Assembly: GCA_964544065.1 (NCBI GenBank)
Contig: CAZJBA010000174.1
Coordinates: forward strand, 1 to 6,187
Reading direction: 5' to 3'
DNA: 6,187 nucleotides
DNA from: JAYELX01 sp964544065
GTDB lineage: Bacteria; Chloroflexota; Anaerolineae; Anaerolineales; UBA11858
Part shown: positions 1 through 5,929 of the stretch, piece by piece
How the letters are laid out: each line of letters opens with the position of its first letter
How positions within the stretch are numbered: the stretch's first letter is position 1
The notes under the pieces: generated by a model
What the model saw: the letters and a program-made list of their open reading frames with translations, nothing else
Told to the model about the DNA's origin: nothing
The model's database searches: none
Made by a program: the position numbers and the translations under genes

Positions 1-27
1 GGGTTAAGACTTCGGAAATTGACATTT

Positions 28-61
28 CGGCAACCTGCCGGGAGATGAATCACCCTTCATC
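28..61. other. Two small hairpins in the upstream spacer
   Basis: CGGCA (28-32) and TGCCG (36-40) form a perfect 5-base stem with a 3-base loop. GATGAA (44-49) and TTCATC (56-61) form a perfect 6-base stem with a 6-base loop. Neither is followed by a T tract on either strand, so they are not convincing intrinsic terminators. They may lie at the end of an upstream transcript outside the window. The rest of 1-98 shows no gene. Confidence 0.3.
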
Positions 62-98
62 ACCACCAGGCGGGTGGGGCGGACCTCCTTAATTTTTA

Positions 99-126
99 AT
101 GACCCGATCCGTAGATAAGATATAAT
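99..126 (+). promoter_or_regulatory. Promoter of the acyl-CoA synthetase operon, probably leaderless
   Basis: A perfect -10 hexamer TATAAT lies at 121-126. A -35-like ATGACC (four of six matches to TTGACA) lies at 99-104, giving a 16-base spacer. The ATG at 133 starts 7 bases after the -10 box, which is where transcription normally begins, so the mRNA would start at or within a base or two of the start codon. No Shine-Dalgarno-like sequence lies between the -10 box and the ATG. Boxes and spacing are seen directly; promoter activity and leaderless translation are inferred. Confidence 0.7.
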
Positions 127-132
127 ACAATC

Positions 133-2244
133 ATGGATACTCCAGACTCCTTGAAACCATTTTTTAATCCGAAAGGCGTCGCTGTAGTGGGCGCCTCGGA
201 GAATCCTACCAAGCTGGGCTACCGACTGGCTAACAACCTGGTGCGCAGTCACTACCAGGGAGCCGTCCATTTTGTCAACATCAAAGGTGGCCAACTGTTG
301 AATCGACCTATCCATGAAAGTGTGCTGGATGTGCCCGATCCGGTTGATTTAGCCACTATTTTGATCCCGGCGCCTTACATCGCTGATGTGCTGCGTCAAT
401 GTGGCCAGCGCGGCATCCATGCCGTCATTGTCGGATCAGGGGGATTTCGAGAAGCTGGGCCGGAGGGGAAAGAACTCGAAAAAGAACTCATCGCTGTAGC
501 AAAGGAAGAGGGCATTCGCATGATTGGGCCTAACTGTATTGGCCTGCTGGATACCCATTTTCCCATCGATACCACCTTCTTGCCACCGCCTGGGCCGACA
601 CCAGGCGATGTCGCTTTTATCTCCCAATCCGGAGCGATTTGCGCCGCTGTGATTGATTGGGCTCGCGGCCAGGGCTATGGCCTCTCTCGGCTGTTGAGCC
701 TGGGCAACCAGGCTGACGTCAGCGAGACCGACATGCTCGCTCCTGTGGCCTCCGACCCTTACACTAATGTCTTGGCGCTTTACATCGAGGGTGTCAAAGA
801 CGGGCGACGCTTCGTCGAGCAGGCCCGAAAAATCGTAACCCAGAAACCCATCATCGCTCTCAAGGTCGGGCGTTTCGAGTCGGGCCAACGCGCGGTCGCT
901 TCTCACACCGGCGCATTGGCCGGAAAAGAGAGCGCCTATAATGCTGCCTTTCGCCGGGCGGGTGTCTTGCGGGCCGAAACCAGCGAGGAGATGTTCGATC
1001 GTGCCCGCGCCCTTGCCTGGTGCCCGTCGCCCCAAGGTCGCCGCGTGGCTGTTTTGACCAACGCCGGTGGCCCCGCTGTGACCGCCGCGGATGCCCTGGA
1101 AGGCCTCGGCTTGAAATTGGCTGACTTTTCCGCTGAAACCAAAGCAGCACTGCGGGAATCATTGCCGCCTGCGGCTAGTTTGCAAAACCCCGTTGATATG
1201 CTTGCGGGCGGCGCTCCGCGAGATTTTGCCCGCAACCTGGAAATCATACTGGCCGATCCCGGCGTCGATAGCGCCATGGTCATTTTTCCGACGCCGCCCA
1301 TGTCCAGCGCCGGAGCGGTTGCCAAGGCCATCATCCCGGTGGTGCACAGCACCGACAAGCCCGTCGTGGTCGCCGTGATGGGGGAGTTACTCATCCAGGA
1401 AGCCGTGGAGCATTTCCGCGCCGCCCGCGTGCCCGAATACCGCTTCCCGGAGCGAGCCGCGGCCGCACTTGCCGCCCTGGTAGAGCGCTCTGAATTGTTG
1501 GACTATGCTCAAGATCAGCCGGTTTTGCGCCAAGATGTCAACCCTTCCCTGGCGCGGGAAACGCTCGAAACCGGAGGGGCAAACAGCGCCAATGACATTC
1601 TCGAAGCCTACGGAATTTCCACAGCCAAGATGGTATTAGCCCGTGACCCGGATGAAGCAGTGGCCATCGCCCGTGAGATGGGCTTTCCCGTTGTGCTCAA
1701 AGTCGCCTCTGAGAGCATTTCCCATAAGTCCGATGTTGGCGGTGTGTTACTCGATCTCGGCGATGAAGAAGCGGTCAGGGCCGGTTTCGCCTCCGTCGTC
1801 GATCGGGCTCAATCGGCCTACCCCCAAGCAAAAATCGAGGGGGGGTACATCCAACGCATGATCCCCTTTGGACAAGAAGTGATCGTTGGTGCGGTCCAAG
1901 ACGCTCAATTTGGTCCTGTGGTGATGTTTGGCTCCGGCGGCACCGAGGTGGAAGGCCTCAAGGATGTCGCCTTTGGATTAGCCCCGCTGACGCCCAGCGA
2001 AGCCGAATTGATGCTAGAGTCCACCTGGGCCGGGCGCAAATTGAAGGGCTACCGCAATCTGCCGCCTGCCGACCGGGATGCCGTCTTGGAGGCCCTGATT
2101 CGCATGGCCCAATTGGCCGCCGACCATCCCCAGATAGTCGAAATCGAAATCAATCCTCTGCGAGTGCTGCCAGAGGGGAAAGGTGCTATCGCTGTTGATG
2201 TACGCTTCCAAGCTGATCATGAATCCGGCCCGGCGAGCGGCTGA
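133..2244 (+). CDS. Acyl-CoA synthetase (ADP-forming), fused alpha and beta subunits
   Basis: This 703-residue cytoplasmic enzyme belongs to the ADP-forming acetyl/acyl-CoA synthetase (NDP-forming acid-CoA ligase) family, which interconverts acyl-CoA, ADP and Pi with acid, CoA and ATP through a phosphohistidine. Domains in order: a Rossmann CoA-binding domain (about 8-140, with VAVVGASENPTKLGY at 16-30 and MIGPNCIGL at 130-138); a succinyl-CoA-synthetase-like ligase domain (about 155-290) with the catalytic histidine expected at His258 in SHTGALAG; a second ligase domain (about 300-455, TNAGGPAV at 309-316); and a C-terminal ATP-grasp domain (about 480-695) with VVLKVASESISHKSDVGG at 520-537, including the conserved His531, then FGSGGTEVEGLKDVAFGLAPL around 599-619 and EIEINPL at 670-676. 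The length matches fused alpha-beta members. There is no C-terminal GNAT domain, so it is not a Pat/YfiQ-type protein acetyltransferase. The ATG at 133 fits both the promoter and the CoA-binding N-terminus. Acyl substrate (acetate, branched-chain or aryl acids) cannot be told from sequence alone. All key motifs appear intact. Confidence 0.95.
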   Translation: MDTPDSLKPFFNPKGVAVVGASENPTKLGYRLANNLVRSHYQGAVHFVNIKGGQLLNRPIHESVLDVPDPVDLATILIPAPYIADVLRQCGQRGIHAVIVGSGGFREAGPEGKELEKELIAVAKEEGIRMIGPNCIGLLDTHFPIDTTFLPPPGPTPGDVAFISQSGAICAAVIDWARGQGYGLSRLLSLGNQADVSETDMLAPVASDPYTNVLALYIEGVKDGRRFVEQARKIVTQKPIIALKVGRFESGQRAVASHTGALAGKESAYNAAFRRAGVLRAETSEEMFDRARALAWCPSPQGRRVAVLTNAGGPAVTAADALEGLGLKLADFSAETKAALRESLPPAASLQNPVDMLAGGAPRDFARNLEIILADPGVDSAMVIFPTPPMSSAGAVAKAIIPVVHSTDKPVVVAVMGELLIQEAVEHFRAARVPEYRFPERAAAALAALVERSELLDYAQDQPVLRQDVNPSLARETLETGGANSANDILEAYGISTAKMVLARDPDEAVAIAREMGFPVVLKVASESISHKSDVGGVLLDLGDEEAVRAGFASVVDRAQSAYPQAKIEGGYIQRMIPFGQEVIVGAVQDAQFGPVVMFGSGGTEVEGLKDVAFGLAPLTPSEAELMLESTWAGRKLKGYRNLPPADRDAVLEALIRMAQLAADHPQIVEIEINPLRVLPEGKGAIAVDVRFQADHESGPASG

Positions 2245-3364
2245 ACAATTCGTCCCGGCGGAAACGATCGTCGCCGTGGACGAGTTTGGCAACGGCAATA
2301 TCAATGATACCTATCTGGTGCGGACAACGCCTCAGAACCAGGGCCGGTTCATCCTCCAACGGATCAACACCTATGTGTTCCGCCGCCCCAAACTGATCAT
2401 CGAAAACTTACGCACCTGCATCACGCACATTCAAGGGAAAATGATGCAGCAGAGCAGGCCGCCTTCTCACCGTTGGGAGATGCCCCGGCTTCGCGCTACA
2501 AAGACGGGCAAAGCCTATTACATCGACGCTGACGATTCCTTTTGGCGGGCGATCAGCTTCGTCGACCGCTCTTGCACCTTGGAAACGATTCAAGATCAAA
2601 CCCATGCCCGGGAGGTTGGCTACGCTTTGGGCTATTTTCACGCTTTGTTGAGCGATCTCAACACGGATAAGTTGCACGATACGCTGCCGGGATTCCACAT
2701 CGTGCCCCAATATTTGGCCCAATACGATCAAGTCAAGCCTCAAACCTCTCCCCCAGAGTCAAGTCCGGAAACGCGTTATTGTCACACCATGATCGAGACG
2801 CGCCGCGCCTGGGCCAGCGTGCTCGAAGATGCCAAAGCGCGCGGAGACTTGCCTGAGCGTAACATTCACGGCGACCCCAAGGTCAACAACATCATGATCT
2901 GCAAACAGACCGGCCAAGCGGTCAGCATGGTCGATCTGGACACGGTCAAACCAGGTTTGATCCACTATGATTTGGGTGATTGTCTGCGCTCCAGTTGCAA
3001 CCCCCTTGGCGAGGAAACCGGCGACTTCGATCATGTCCGCTTTGAAATCGACCTGGCCGAGCCTATTCTGGAAGGCTATCTCGCCAGCGCGGCCGCGTTC
3101 TTGACCCCCAGCGATTATGATTTCATTTACGACTCTGTCCGTTTGATAGCTTTTGAGATGGGGCTGCGTTTCTTTCAGGATCATTTGGCCGGGAACGTGT
3201 ACTTCAAGGTCGAGCACGACGAGCATAATTTGAACCGCGCTATGGTTCAGTTCAAATTACTCGAAAGCATCGAAGCCCAGCAGCAAATAATCCAAGCGTT
3301 GATCGATGATTTGGAAATGCAGAAGAAGTTGAATTTTTCCAGCGTTCAAGCACAATCTACCTGA
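2219..3364 (+). CDS. Phosphotransferase (APH/choline kinase fold), N-acetylhexosamine 1-kinase-like
   Basis: This 381-residue protein has the aminoglycoside phosphotransferase/choline kinase fold. It shows a nucleotide-binding glycine loop (GNGNINDTYLV, 24-34), the likely ATP-contacting strand RFILQRIN (43-50), the catalytic Brenner-type loop HGDPKVNN (217-224, catalytic Asp219) and the metal-binding VDLDTVKPG (238-246, Asp239/Asp241), followed by YDLGDCLRS (250-258). This set, especially DLDTVxPG and the DxGD downstream, resembles N-acetylhexosamine 1-kinases more than antibiotic kinases, so a sugar or other small-molecule 1-phosphate is the likely product; the substrate is not proven. It overlaps the preceding gene by 26 bases, implying translational coupling in one operon. 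The start is uncertain. ATG 2219 gives the cleanest N-terminus for the fold. In-frame ATG 2198 and GTG 2183 would add 7 or 12 residues, and the GTG has a GAGGGG (2173-2178) only 4 bases upstream. The C-terminal tail after about 350 is glutamine-rich and probably helical. Confidence 0.88.
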   Translation: MNPARRAAEQFVPAETIVAVDEFGNGNINDTYLVRTTPQNQGRFILQRINTYVFRRPKLIIENLRTCITHIQGKMMQQSRPPSHRWEMPRLRATKTGKAYYIDADDSFWRAISFVDRSCTLETIQDQTHAREVGYALGYFHALLSDLNTDKLHDTLPGFHIVPQYLAQYDQVKPQTSPPESSPETRYCHTMIETRRAWASVLEDAKARGDLPERNIHGDPKVNNIMICKQTGQAVSMVDLDTVKPGLIHYDLGDCLRSSCNPLGEETGDFDHVRFEIDLAEPILEGYLASAAAFLTPSDYDFIYDSVRLIAFEMGLRFFQDHLAGNVYFKVEHDEHNLNRAMVQFKLLESIEAQQQIIQALIDDLEMQKKLNFSSVQAQST

Positions 3365-3415
3365 GTTTCCGCTCCGTTTTGCGTGCCGCCTAACACGTCT
3401 GCCGCGTAAAAGTTC

Positions 3416-3434
3416 GACTTCTATCCCCGGAGTC
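3416..3434. terminator. Weak hairpin in the convergent gap
   Basis: The 68-base gap between the two convergent stops (3365-3432) contains one structured site. GACTTC (3416-3421) can pair with GGAGTC (3429-3434) as a 6-base stem with one G-T wobble and a 7-base loop. It touches the stop codon of the - strand gene. There is no clear T tract on either side, so a bidirectional terminator is only a possibility. The remainder of the gap shows nothing. Confidence 0.2.
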
Positions 3435-4536
3435 AACCTTCCAACTCCCAGCAACCCGTCACCACGGTGACCAACTGCTCCAATCCCCGGTTGATCGGTT
3501 TTATGTGCATGTATTCCTTCAACGTGTGCACACCGCCTCCCACCGTCAAACCGATGCAGATGCTGGCCAAGCCCCGGCTGAGGGGAATGTTGGCATCGGT
3601 GGAGCCGATGTTGAAATTTGGCTGGATTCCCTGGGATTCGAGCGCGCGCTTGGCGAGCTGTACCAGGGGATGATTTGGCTGGATTTCCCCCGTGGGGCGG
3701 TCCCCGATGATGTCTGTCTCGATTTGAACATCTCCCCGGCTGGATTCCGTTACCAGCGCTTCGACCCTCTTTATCACCTCGGAGAGGGTTGCTGTTTTCT
3801 CGGAACGTAAATCCAGCTCGATGCAAGCCCGAGCGGCGATCGTGTTGACTGAAATACCCCCGGAGATGGTGCCCACGTTGAGGCTGGTGCGCGGCTCTTC
3901 CGGCAGCGAGATGACGTCGAGGTCTGTGACCAACTTGGCCATCTCATGAATGGCGGATGGCTTGCCGTACTCGGCCCAGGAGTGACCACCTTCGGTATGG
4001 GCGCTGATCCGGTAGCGGCGCACGCTCAGGCCGCGGTGATAGATTTGCCCCAGGGCCAACCCCTCGACGACGAGGTAAGCCCGCGGCGCATCGCCAAAAC
4101 GGTCCACCACGGCGCGCATGCCGCGCAAGTCGCCGACTCCCTCCTCGCCGACATTGACAACCAGCCACAGGTCGCCGGGCAGCGTGATCCCGCGCTGATG
4201 CAAGGCCCACACCAGGCCGAACAGTCCCGCTACGCCCAGGCTGTTGTCGCCGATCCCAGGGCCGAAGATGACATCTTCATGGCGGATGACGCTCAGATCT
4301 GTGTCCGCCGGGAAGACGGTGTCGCTGTGCGCGGAGACGACCAGGGGCGGCGCGTCTCCGGCGCCGGGCAGGCGGGCATAGACATTCCCGATCGCGTCGA
4401 TTTCGACATCGCTGAGCCCTTCGGCGTTGAAGCGGTCGCGCAAAAAAGAAGCCCGTTCCGCTTCGTGGAACGTGGGCGCCGGTATTTGTTGAATTTGGAT
4501 GGTCAGATCGAGCAGGCGATCGAGAAGTCCAGTCAT
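3433..4536 (-). CDS. M20-family zinc metallopeptidase / amidohydrolase
   Basis: This 367-residue cytoplasmic enzyme has no signal peptide. The M20 motifs are in order: SAHSDTVFP (68-76; zinc ligand His70 and supporting Asp72), GPGIGDNSLGVAGL (92-105; bridging Asp97), NVGEEGVGDLRG (128-139; general base Glu131 and ligand Glu132), VVEGL (156-160; Glu158 as third-position acid ligand) and VGGGVHTLKEYMHI (332-345; final ligand His337). The dimerisation (lid) domain runs from about 168 to 285 and carries the conserved ISAHTEGGHSW (177-187). All expected metal and catalytic residues are present, so the enzyme should be active with two zinc ions. Family members cleave di- or tripeptides, carboxy-terminal residues or N-acyl amino acids; this one looks closest to the peptidase T/M20 peptidase group, but the substrate is unknown. 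The ATG at 4536 starts just ahead of the conserved N-terminal helix. There is no recognisable ribosome-binding site in the 20 bases upstream. The gene lies 206 bases after the PfkB kinase on the same strand, across a repeat-rich spacer. Confidence 0.92.
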   Translation of the reverse strand: MTGLLDRLLDLTIQIQQIPAPTFHEAERASFLRDRFNAEGLSDVEIDAIGNVYARLPGAGDAPPLVVSAHSDTVFPADTDLSVIRHEDVIFGPGIGDNSLGVAGLFGLVWALHQRGITLPGDLWLVVNVGEEGVGDLRGMRAVVDRFGDAPRAYLVVEGLALGQIYHRGLSVRRYRISAHTEGGHSWAEYGKPSAIHEMAKLVTDLDVISLPEEPRTSLNVGTISGGISVNTIAARACIELDLRSEKTATLSEVIKRVEALVTESSRGDVQIETDIIGDRPTGEIQPNHPLVQLAKRALESQGIQPNFNIGSTDANIPLSRGLASICIGLTVGGGVHTLKEYMHIKPINRGLEQLVTVVTGCWELEG

Positions 4537-4550
4537 GGTTGGGGAAATCT

Positions 4551-4610
4551 TGCTGTGTGCAGGCCTCGGCTGCTGTGTGCAGGTCTCTGCTGCTGTGTGC
4601 AGGTCTCTGA
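4551..4610. repeat. Three tandem 20-base direct repeats
   Basis: Units lie at 4551-4570, 4571-4590 and 4591-4610. Each begins TGCTGTGTGC. Units 2 and 3 continue AGGTCTCTG and differ only in the last base (C or A). Unit 1 continues AGGCCTCGGC and is more diverged. The copies abut exactly. The array ends 15 bases before the peptidase start codon (which reads leftward), so it would lie in that gene's 5' leader. The units are seen directly; whether they bind a protein, form RNA structure or are a replication-slippage product is unknown. Confidence 0.95.
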
Positions 4611-4618
4611 CCGCACAC
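4595..4618. promoter_or_regulatory. Strong hairpin overlapping the third tandem repeat
   Basis: GTGTGC (4595-4600) pairs with GCACAC (4613-4618), and inside it GGTC (4602-4605) pairs with GACC (4609-4612) around a TCT loop. This makes a 10-base-pair stem with a single bulged A at 4601. On the - strand it lies about 60 bases upstream of the peptidase start and is not followed by a T tract, so it looks like a leader structure or a palindromic repeat unit, not an intrinsic terminator. Confidence 0.6.
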
Positions 4619-4625
4619 CTGGAGC

Positions 4626-4691
4626 GACCGCAGGTCTCCCGTCTCGAAGACAGGGTGAAAATTGTTAAAAAAAGCCTGGAGACCTACGGTC
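4626..4691. repeat. Long near-perfect inverted repeat with T7 tract in its loop
   Basis: GACCGCAGGTCTCC (4626-4639) is the reverse complement of GGAGACCTACGGTC (4678-4691) at 13 of 14 positions. The 38-base interior contains a second small palindrome (GTCT 4641-4644 with AGAC 4648-4651) and seven A's at 4667-4673 (T7 on the - strand). The arms share the AGGTCTC core with the neighbouring tandem repeats. Arms of this length are unlikely by chance in a 206-base spacer. Confidence 0.8.
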
Positions 4692-4693
4692 AA
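4664..4693 (-). promoter_or_regulatory. Candidate promoter for the M20 peptidase gene
   Basis: On the - strand a -35-like TTGACC (4693-4688, five of six consensus matches) is followed after 18 bases by TTTAAC (4669-4664, four of six matches to TATAAT). Transcription would begin near 4657, giving a leader of about 120 bases that contains the hairpin and the three tandem repeats. The -10 box is weak and overlaps the T tract, so the match could be fortuitous. Confidence 0.3.
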
Positions 4694-4723
4694 AGCGGCG
4701 TCGGGGTCAGGAGACCCTCGACG
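4667..4723 (-). terminator. Candidate terminator region after the PfkB kinase gene
   Basis: Read on the - strand, 20 bases past the kinase stop is a stem made by CGTC (4702-4699 as read on +) with GACG (4720-4723) and GGGGTC (4703-4708) with GACCCT (4713-4718), loop AGGA, with one bulge and one wobble. Further on, CCTGACC (4711-4705) can alternatively pair with GGT..CAGG (4684-4675, 3-base bulge), immediately followed by C and seven T's (4673-4667). This second fold has the form of an intrinsic terminator, but several folds compete with the longer inverted repeat. Confidence 0.35.
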
Positions 4724-4742
4724 AGCGAGCAGACAATGGTTC

Positions 4743-5762
4743 CTAAAGTTCGCGCACCGATTGGCGCAGCGAATCGAGGCGAGCTTGTGGCAAGCCGGGC
4801 AGTACATCCAGGGCGAAGAAAATGCTGCTCCCTTCGGAAACGATCGAGGCGGAGACATTGCCGTGCAGCGTCGCTTCAAGTGGGTCATACGTTTGTCGGT
4901 ATCCGGCCAGGAATCCGCCACAAAAGGCGTCACCCACACCGGTCGGGTTAGCTATTCGGGCCGGGCAAGCGGGAATCTCCCAGCGGGACTTGGAAGCGGC
5001 GTCATAGAGCCATTGCCCCCGTTCCCCCCGTTTGATGACCACATGGTCACAGCCGTATCCGGCCAGGGCCTCAGCCATCTCCCAAACATCGTCACTCTGG
5101 CCTTCAAACAGGGCGCGCAAATCTTCTTCGGCCGGGATGAAGGCGGTCAACCCGGTGACCAGGCTGGGAACGTCGCTCCAGAAGGTCGGGTTCATGTAGC
5201 TTGAGACCGGGTCGAGCGTGACGGTGGTGAGACCCGCCTGGCGGAAGGCGGCCGGCATCAGGCTGTGGCTGATATAATCTAAGGGGCAGAGGTGCGCGGC
5301 GGTGGCGTCTTGATACGGTTCGGGAATATCGTCTTGGCGCAAGGAGGTGGGCGCCGGCTTGACGCGGCTATCGAGTTCGTCTTGGCGGTTTTTGTAGCCC
5401 AGCAACGCTTTGGGATACTCGAGGTCCAGGCGGGCGAAATGGGGGATCGGATCGCCGCTGACGCGGGTGACTTTGTCCTTGTAGACGTAGAAGTTGCGCA
5501 CATCGATGGATTGGGGCAGCGCTCGAACCCCGCTGATGTCAAAGCCTCTTTGTTCTAGTTTTTGTAACCATGCCTGAGGATAATCTTCTCCCACCCGGGC
5601 CATGATGCCGGGGGGAGGCGAATCCTGCCACAGTTTGGCGCCGACGGCGGCATAGGGCACATTGCCTCCCAGAACGTCGAGCACGGGCTCATCGTTGGCG
5701 GTGATGTAATAGTCGCGATAAAGCCTGCCAGCAAAGACGAAGGTTGGTGTTTGGGTTTCCAT
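4743..5762 (-). CDS. PfkB-family carbohydrate kinase
   Basis: This 339-residue cytoplasmic kinase is of the ribokinase/PfkB superfamily and transfers the ATP gamma-phosphate to a sugar or related alcohol; the substrate is not known. The N-terminal substrate-binding signature is VLGGNVPYAAVGAKLW (30-45), followed by ARVGEDYPQAWLQKLEQRGFD (55-75). The C-terminal signature ANPTGVGDAFCGGFLAGY (271-288) holds the anion-hole glycines and the catalytic base Asp278. VVIKRGERGQWLY (241-253) is the usual strand and turn before it. Residues about 105-155 form a longer-than-usual, proline- and charge-rich segment between the lid strand and the core (AAHLCPLDYISHS, 155-167), making the protein somewhat longer than the ~300-residue norm. 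The reading frame is open a further 106 codons upstream, to 6080, but that part has no PfkB homology and runs through AT-rich hairpins. The ATG at 5762 sits right after a perfect -10 box and just before the first core strand (FVFAGRLYRDY); an ATG at 5771 is the only near alternative. Confidence 0.92.
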   Translation of the reverse strand: METQTPTFVFAGRLYRDYYITANDEPVLDVLGGNVPYAAVGAKLWQDSPPPGIMARVGEDYPQAWLQKLEQRGFDISGVRALPQSIDVRNFYVYKDKVTRVSGDPIPHFARLDLEYPKALLGYKNRQDELDSRVKPAPTSLRQDDIPEPYQDATAAHLCPLDYISHSLMPAAFRQAGLTTVTLDPVSSYMNPTFWSDVPSLVTGLTAFIPAEEDLRALFEGQSDDVWEMAEALAGYGCDHVVIKRGERGQWLYDAASKSRWEIPACPARIANPTGVGDAFCGGFLAGYRQTYDPLEATLHGNVSASIVSEGSSIFFALDVLPGLPQARLDSLRQSVREL

Positions 5763-5769
5763 AATGGGC

Positions 5770-5798
5770 ATTATACGTGATTTTGAGGCCATTGGTAA
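5770..5798 (-). promoter_or_regulatory. Promoter of the PfkB kinase gene, probably leaderless
   Basis: On the - strand there is a perfect TATAAT (5775-5770), preceded after 17 bases by TTACCA (5798-5793, four of six matches to TTGACA). The ATG at 5762 begins 8 bases after the -10 box, so transcription would start at or next to it. The alternative ATG at 5771 overlaps the -10 box itself and would not be transcribed from this promoter, which supports the 5762 start. No Shine-Dalgarno sequence lies in between. Confidence 0.7.
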
Positions 5799-5807
5799 CG
5801 GTAAGGG

Positions 5808-5929
5808 GTCGGAGCCGACAAACCTGACATTTTTCAGGGAAAAACCGTAGAATCTCCTTGATGGAATGGCAAAACCTTGATATATTACAGATATATTATA
5901 TTGTGGCGTGACAGGAAAAACCTGTCGGC
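5808..5929. repeat. Cluster of related palindromes with a GCCGACA/CCTGTC core
   Basis: GTCGG and CCGAC (5808-5819) form a tight palindrome. CCTGA (5823-5827) pairs with TCAGG (5834-5838). GACAGG (5910-5915) pairs with CCTGTC (5921-5926) around AAAAA. GCCGACA (5814-5820) recurs inverted as TGTCGGC (5923-5929), and GGAAAAACC occurs at both ends (5838-5846 and 5914-5922). The shared words suggest one degenerate palindromic element at each end of a ~100-base AT-rich core. Whether it is a repeated family in the genome cannot be seen here. Confidence 0.55.
5879..5898. repeat. Direct repeat GATATATTA with 11-base period
   Basis: GATATATTA occurs at 5879-5887 and again at 5890-5898, separated by CA. 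The 11-base period is about one helical turn, so both copies would face the same side of the DNA. It lies about 105 bases upstream of the PfkB promoter. It could be a regulator site, an intrinsically flexible AT tract or chance in AT-rich sequence. Confidence 0.4.

Noticed and set aside
58..90. Perfect Shine-Dalgarno-like AAGGAGGT on the - strand at 90-83, with ATG at 60
   Set aside because: The spacing to the ATG is 22 bases, the resulting peptide is only 18 residues, and no start codon lies at a normal distance. On the + strand it only resembles the 16S 3' end over 8 bases, which is no evidence for an rRNA gene.
436..1035. 199-codon - strand frame inside the acyl-CoA synthetase gene
   Set aside because: It lies wholly antisense to a gene with clear conserved motifs and has no recognisable protein features.
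2219..3364. Aminoglycoside antibiotic resistance kinase
   Set aside because: The fold is shared, but the DLDTVxPG and downstream DxGD motifs and the operon context fit sugar 1-kinase-like enzymes better, and there is no resistance gene context.
3946..4668. 240-codon + strand frame opposite the M20 peptidase
   Set aside because: It is the antisense shadow of a gene with all M20 metal-binding motifs intact, and it also reads through the repeat array. No domain is recognisable in it.
4551..4691. CRISPR array in the repeat-rich spacer
   Set aside because: The 20-base units abut with no unique spacers between them, and no cas gene is present.
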